Below are positions 3,700 through 6,201 of a DNA stretch of 6,201 nucleotides, in pieces. Under the pieces are notes generated by a model that was not told the origin of the DNA, searched no databases, and worked only from the letters and a program-made list of their open reading frames with translations. The translations under genes were made by a program, and so were the position numbers. The stretch comes from Candidatus Hydrogenedentota bacterium (GTDB taxonomy: Bacteria > Hydrogenedentota > Hydrogenedentia > Hydrogenedentiales > CAITNO01): positions 1 through 6,201 of the forward strand of contig CAIXUF010000188.1 in the NCBI GenBank assembly GCA_903922535.1, read 5' to 3'. Within the stretch, counting starts at the first letter, position 1. Every line of letters starts with the position of its first letter.

Positions 3700-4983
3700 A
3701 TGAACCGAACCCGTCTCAAGTGCCCGGCGGTGTGTGCGGCCCTGCTGTTCTTGGCAGGTTGCGCCACCGTGCCGTCCAGGCAGGCCCCGCCGGACGCGGC
3801 GTGCCCAGGCCCGCCCGCGCTGCCGACCGCTGAAATAATCACACGCGTCTTTCCAGGTGAAACCCTGCCCCCAGCCGCGCAGGTGCCAGAAAACACGGCG
3901 CTCACGCGGGCGCAGGCACAGCAACTCGCGCTGAAAAAGAACCCGAGTTTCGCCGAATACGCCGCCCACCGCGCGGCGGCCAATGCCGAGGTCCTGCAGG
4001 CGCTGGCGTATCCCAACCCGGATTTCGAAATCGGTCCGGAACTGTTGCCCAACCTGTTTCTGCCGATAGAACCTCCGGCCAAGCGGCAAACGCGCGCGGC
4101 GGCGGCGGAAGCCGCCAAACCGGTGGTGGATCGCTCCGAGGAGCAGTTCCGCGCGGCGCTCTCGGCCGACGTGGCCAAGGCTTACTGGACCGTGCTTCAT
4201 GCCGAACGGGCCGTGGAACTGGCAAAAGAGGCGCTGCACACGGAGCAGGAGATTGAGCAGGTGGTGGGACGCCGTGTGGACGCGGGCGAGGTGCCGGAGA
4301 TTGACCGCATCCGGGCGCAGGTGGAGACGCTGAAGGCGTCGCGCGCCGTGCAGGAGCAGCAGCGCCGGAACACCTCGGCGCGGGCAATTCTCAACACCCT
4401 GTGCGGCCGGTCCCTGCCTTCCGGTTTCACGCTTGCGGATCATCTGGACCAGGCGCTTGGCGAAGCGGATGCCGGGCAGGCACGCGAGATCGCGCTCGCC
4501 CAGCATCCGGTGCTGCGCCGTCTGGACGCCGTTTTGAAACAAAAAGAACTGGCCATCGCGCGTGAGGAGAAGGCGTGGCAGCCGAACCTTCGACTGGGCA
4601 TACCGCTGGGGCTGGAAGTGCCCGCCCGCGACCGAAACCAGGGCGGCATTGCCGCAGCACAGGCGGAACTGCAGGAGGTGCAGGCCGAACGGGCCCGCAT
4701 TCAGCAGGAAGTGGAGCGCGACGTGGAAACGGGCGTGCAGACCTACGAGGGCGCGCGCGAGCAGCGGGCCGCCTTTGAGGGCGGCCTGCGCGCCGCGGCC
4801 GCCGAATCACTGCACATTGAAACGACCATGTACGAGGAGGGGGAGGTGGACCTTCTGCAACTGTTGGACGTGCGCCGCACGGCCCGGCAGACGGAAGCGG
4901 AGTATTTGCAGGCACTTTATGACGCCCAAGTTGCCCGAACCGAACTCGAACGGGCCATCGGCGCCGGAGGATTGGTGGAATGA
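3700..4983 (+). CDS. Heavy-metal efflux outer-membrane factor, TolC family (CzcC-like)
   Basis: The chosen ATG at 3700 gives 427 residues, typical for the family; AAGGA (3684-3688) lies 11 bases upstream. Starting there yields a short basic N-terminus, a hydrophobic stretch and the lipobox LAGC with C21 as lipidation site. The in-frame ATG at 3652 would add 16 unneeded residues. Family features are the first outer-membrane-efflux repeat (LTRAQAQQLALKKNPSF, PNPDFEIGPELLPNL, PIEPPAKRQTRAAAAEA), long coiled-coil helices rich in Ala/Glu/Arg, a second repeat beginning near AREIALAQHPVLRRLD, the CzcC-like DRNQGGIAAAQAEL (from residue 311) and EEGEVDLLQLLDVRRTARQTEAEYL (from about 379). Trimers of this protein form the outer-membrane exit duct of a tripartite RND pump for divalent cations such as Co, Zn, Cd, Cu or Ag. 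Its stop overlaps the ATG of the CzcB-like gene. Specificity cannot be read from this subunit. Confidence 0.9.
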   Translation: MNRTRLKCPAVCAALLFLAGCATVPSRQAPPDAACPGPPALPTAEIITRVFPGETLPPAAQVPENTALTRAQAQQLALKKNPSFAEYAAHRAAANAEVLQALAYPNPDFEIGPELLPNLFLPIEPPAKRQTRAAAAEAAKPVVDRSEEQFRAALSADVAKAYWTVLHAERAVELAKEALHTEQEIEQVVGRRVDAGEVPEIDRIRAQVETLKASRAVQEQQRRNTSARAILNTLCGRSLPSGFTLADHLDQALGEADAGQAREIALAQHPVLRRLDAVLKQKELAIAREEKAWQPNLRLGIPLGLEVPARDRNQGGIAAAQAELQEVQAERARIQQEVERDVETGVQTYEGAREQRAAFEGGLRAAAAESLHIETTMYEEGEVDLLQLLDVRRTARQTEAEYLQALYDAQVARTELERAIGAGGLVE

Positions 4984-6201
4984 AAACGAATAACGCCCGC
5001 AACATAACCACGGCCCTGGGCGCGCTCATGCTGGTGGCGGCCGTGGCGGCCCTTGCTGTTGTCATCGTGCAGGGACGCAGCGTTCAGGCCGGGGAAAAGC
5101 CCGCGGCGGAACCGGCCGCGGCGGCGCATGCGGAGGGGGACGGCCATGCCCACGGGGCGGAGGGCGGCGAAGCCCACGAGGACAAGACGACGCTGACCCC
5201 GGAGGCCGTCCGGCAGAACGGCATCCGGGTGGAGCCGGTGCGCAAGATGACCCTCGGCGACGAACTGGTCGTGCCGGGCCGGGTCTCCTACAACCTGGAA
5301 CAGATGGCCCACATCGGCACGCCGGTGCAGGGGCGCGTGGCCGAGGTCAAAGTGAAGCTCGGCGACGCCGTCGCAAAAGGCGACGTGCTGCTCGTCATTG
5401 ACAGTCCGGCGCTCGGCGAGGCGCAAAGCGAATTCCTGCAGAAGCGCACCCAGGTGGAGGTGGCCGCCTCGGCCACGGAGGTGGCGCAAACGGCGGCGGA
5501 GCGCGCCAAGCGGCTGCTGGAGGGCAAGGGCATCGCGCTGGGCGAATTCCAGCGGCGCGAGGGCGAATACAAATCCGCGCTGGGTGCGCAGAAGTCGGCC
5601 AAGTCGGCGCTGACCGCGGCGGAGAACACGCTGCATCTGTACGGCGTGACCGGGGACGAGATCAAACAGTTGGTCGCCTCGGGCGAGGTGAACCCCCGCT
5701 ACACCGTGCACGCCCCCATCGACGGGCGGGTGGTGGAGCGTGAAGTGACCATGGGCGAGGTGGTCGGCCCCGACCGCGACGCGCTCCTCAAGCTGGCCGA
5801 CATGAAGGTGCTCTGGGTGCTTGCGGACGTGCCTGAAAACCAGATCCAGCGGCTGGTGCTGCACGCGCCGGTCACCGTGACCATGGAGGCCTTTGCCGGC
5901 CAGTCTTTCCCGGGCACGCTGGCGTACCTGGCCCCCGAACTGAACAAGGAAACGCGCACCGTCCAGGCGCGCATTGAGATTGGCAACGTGGCGGCGCCCA
6001 TCAGCCCCGGCATGTTCGCCCAGGTGGGCATGGTGTTTGACCGCCCGTCCGACCAGACCACGACGGAAGTGCTGGCCGTGCCCGAGGCGGCCGTACAGAT
6101 ATTCGAGGGCGGACCGACCGTGTTTGCCGAAGTGCCGGCAGCGCCGAACACCTTCGCCGCCAGGCCGGTCAAGGTGGGCCTTTCCAACGGCAAGATGATC
6201 C
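4980..6201 (+). CDS. RND efflux periplasmic adaptor (membrane fusion protein, CzcB-like; 3' end outside window)
   Basis: The frame is open from the ATG at 4980 to the right edge, 407 complete codons. The ATG overlaps the preceding TGA (ATGA, 4980-4983), and GGAGG (4966-4970) lies 9 bases upstream, so it is translationally coupled to the outer-membrane factor gene. Residues 11-31 form an inner-membrane anchor or uncleaved signal. Residues 50-66 form a His/acid-rich segment with H50, H56, H58 and H66 (HAEGDGHAHGAEGGEAH), a likely metal-binding site seen in CzcB-type adaptors. The lipoyl half-motifs GTPVQGRVAEVKVKLGDAV (113-131) and HAPIDGRVVEREVTMGEVV (244-262) flank a coiled-coil hairpin (about 145-220). 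A beta-barrel region follows (WVLADVPENQIQ, FPGTLAYLAPELNKETRTV, SPGMFAQVGMVF). The protein links the RND pump to the outer-membrane duct and may pass metal to the pump. The CzcA-like pump gene is expected next. The missing C-terminus makes substrate inference weak, but the family is clear. Confidence 0.93.
   Translation, partial: MKTNNARNITTALGALMLVAAVAALAVVIVQGRSVQAGEKPAAEPAAAAHAEGDGHAHGAEGGEAHEDKTTLTPEAVRQNGIRVEPVRKMTLGDELVVPGRVSYNLEQMAHIGTPVQGRVAEVKVKLGDAVAKGDVLLVIDSPALGEAQSEFLQKRTQVEVAASATEVAQTAAERAKRLLEGKGIALGEFQRREGEYKSALGAQKSAKSALTAAENTLHLYGVTGDEIKQLVASGEVNPRYTVHAPIDGRVVEREVTMGEVVGPDRDALLKLADMKVLWVLADVPENQIQRLVLHAPVTVTMEAFAGQSFPGTLAYLAPELNKETRTVQARIEIGNVAAPISPGMFAQVGMVFDRPSDQTTTEVLAVPEAAVQIFEGGPTVFAEVPAAPNTFAARPVKVGLSNGKMI

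Noticed and set aside
3342..4178. Long minus-strand open frames opposite the efflux genes (also 3670-4542, 4427-5065, 4917-5864)
   Set aside because: They lie opposite strongly supported plus-strand genes, encode Arg/Pro/Ala-rich low-quality proteins without motifs, and are what GC-rich coding sequence produces on the other strand.

Overview
The window is a GC-rich bacterial chromosomal segment that places a metal-uptake operon next to a metal-efflux operon. The efflux genes encode an outer-membrane factor with a lipoprotein signal and a periplasmic adaptor, so the host is Gram-negative. No rRNA, tRNA, transposase or phage gene is visible, and the sequence does not identify the phylum. High GC, the orphan radical SAM enzyme and the 128-residue hypothetical protein are reminiscent of environmental PVC/Hydrogenedentota-type genomes, but that is only an impression.

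Left part (about 1-1205): on the minus strand, a ZnuA-like metal-binding protein gene is followed, through a 4-base ATGA overlap, by a ZnuC-like ABC ATPase gene that runs off the left edge. Upstream of the ZnuA-like gene lies a perfect 22-base palindrome built around TGATAAT-GC-ATTATCA. It is a Fur/Zur-family operator candidate covering the -10 region of the predicted promoter. The picture is a zinc (or related divalent metal) importer repressed when metal is plentiful. A separate 14-bp perfect inverted repeat (1144-1205) sits between this operator and the next gene.

Middle part (about 1206-3062): a plus-strand single-domain radical SAM enzyme (CX3CX2C, GGGEP motif) of unknown substrate converges on a minus-strand gene for a 128-residue charged and aromatic-rich protein of unknown function. 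About 470 bases without a convincing gene follow. This stretch contains the promoter of the 128-residue gene, an AT-rich patch with several inverted repeats, and the likely promoter of the next operon.

Right part (3063-6201): a small secreted Cys/His-rich protein, a CzcC-like TolC-family outer-membrane factor and a CzcB-like membrane fusion protein (cut off by the right edge) lie in that order on the plus strand. The last two overlap by ATGA. This is the start of a heavy-metal RND efflux operon; the pump gene (CzcA-like) is expected just beyond the window. Together with the left part, the window appears to be a metal-homeostasis locus with import and export arms.
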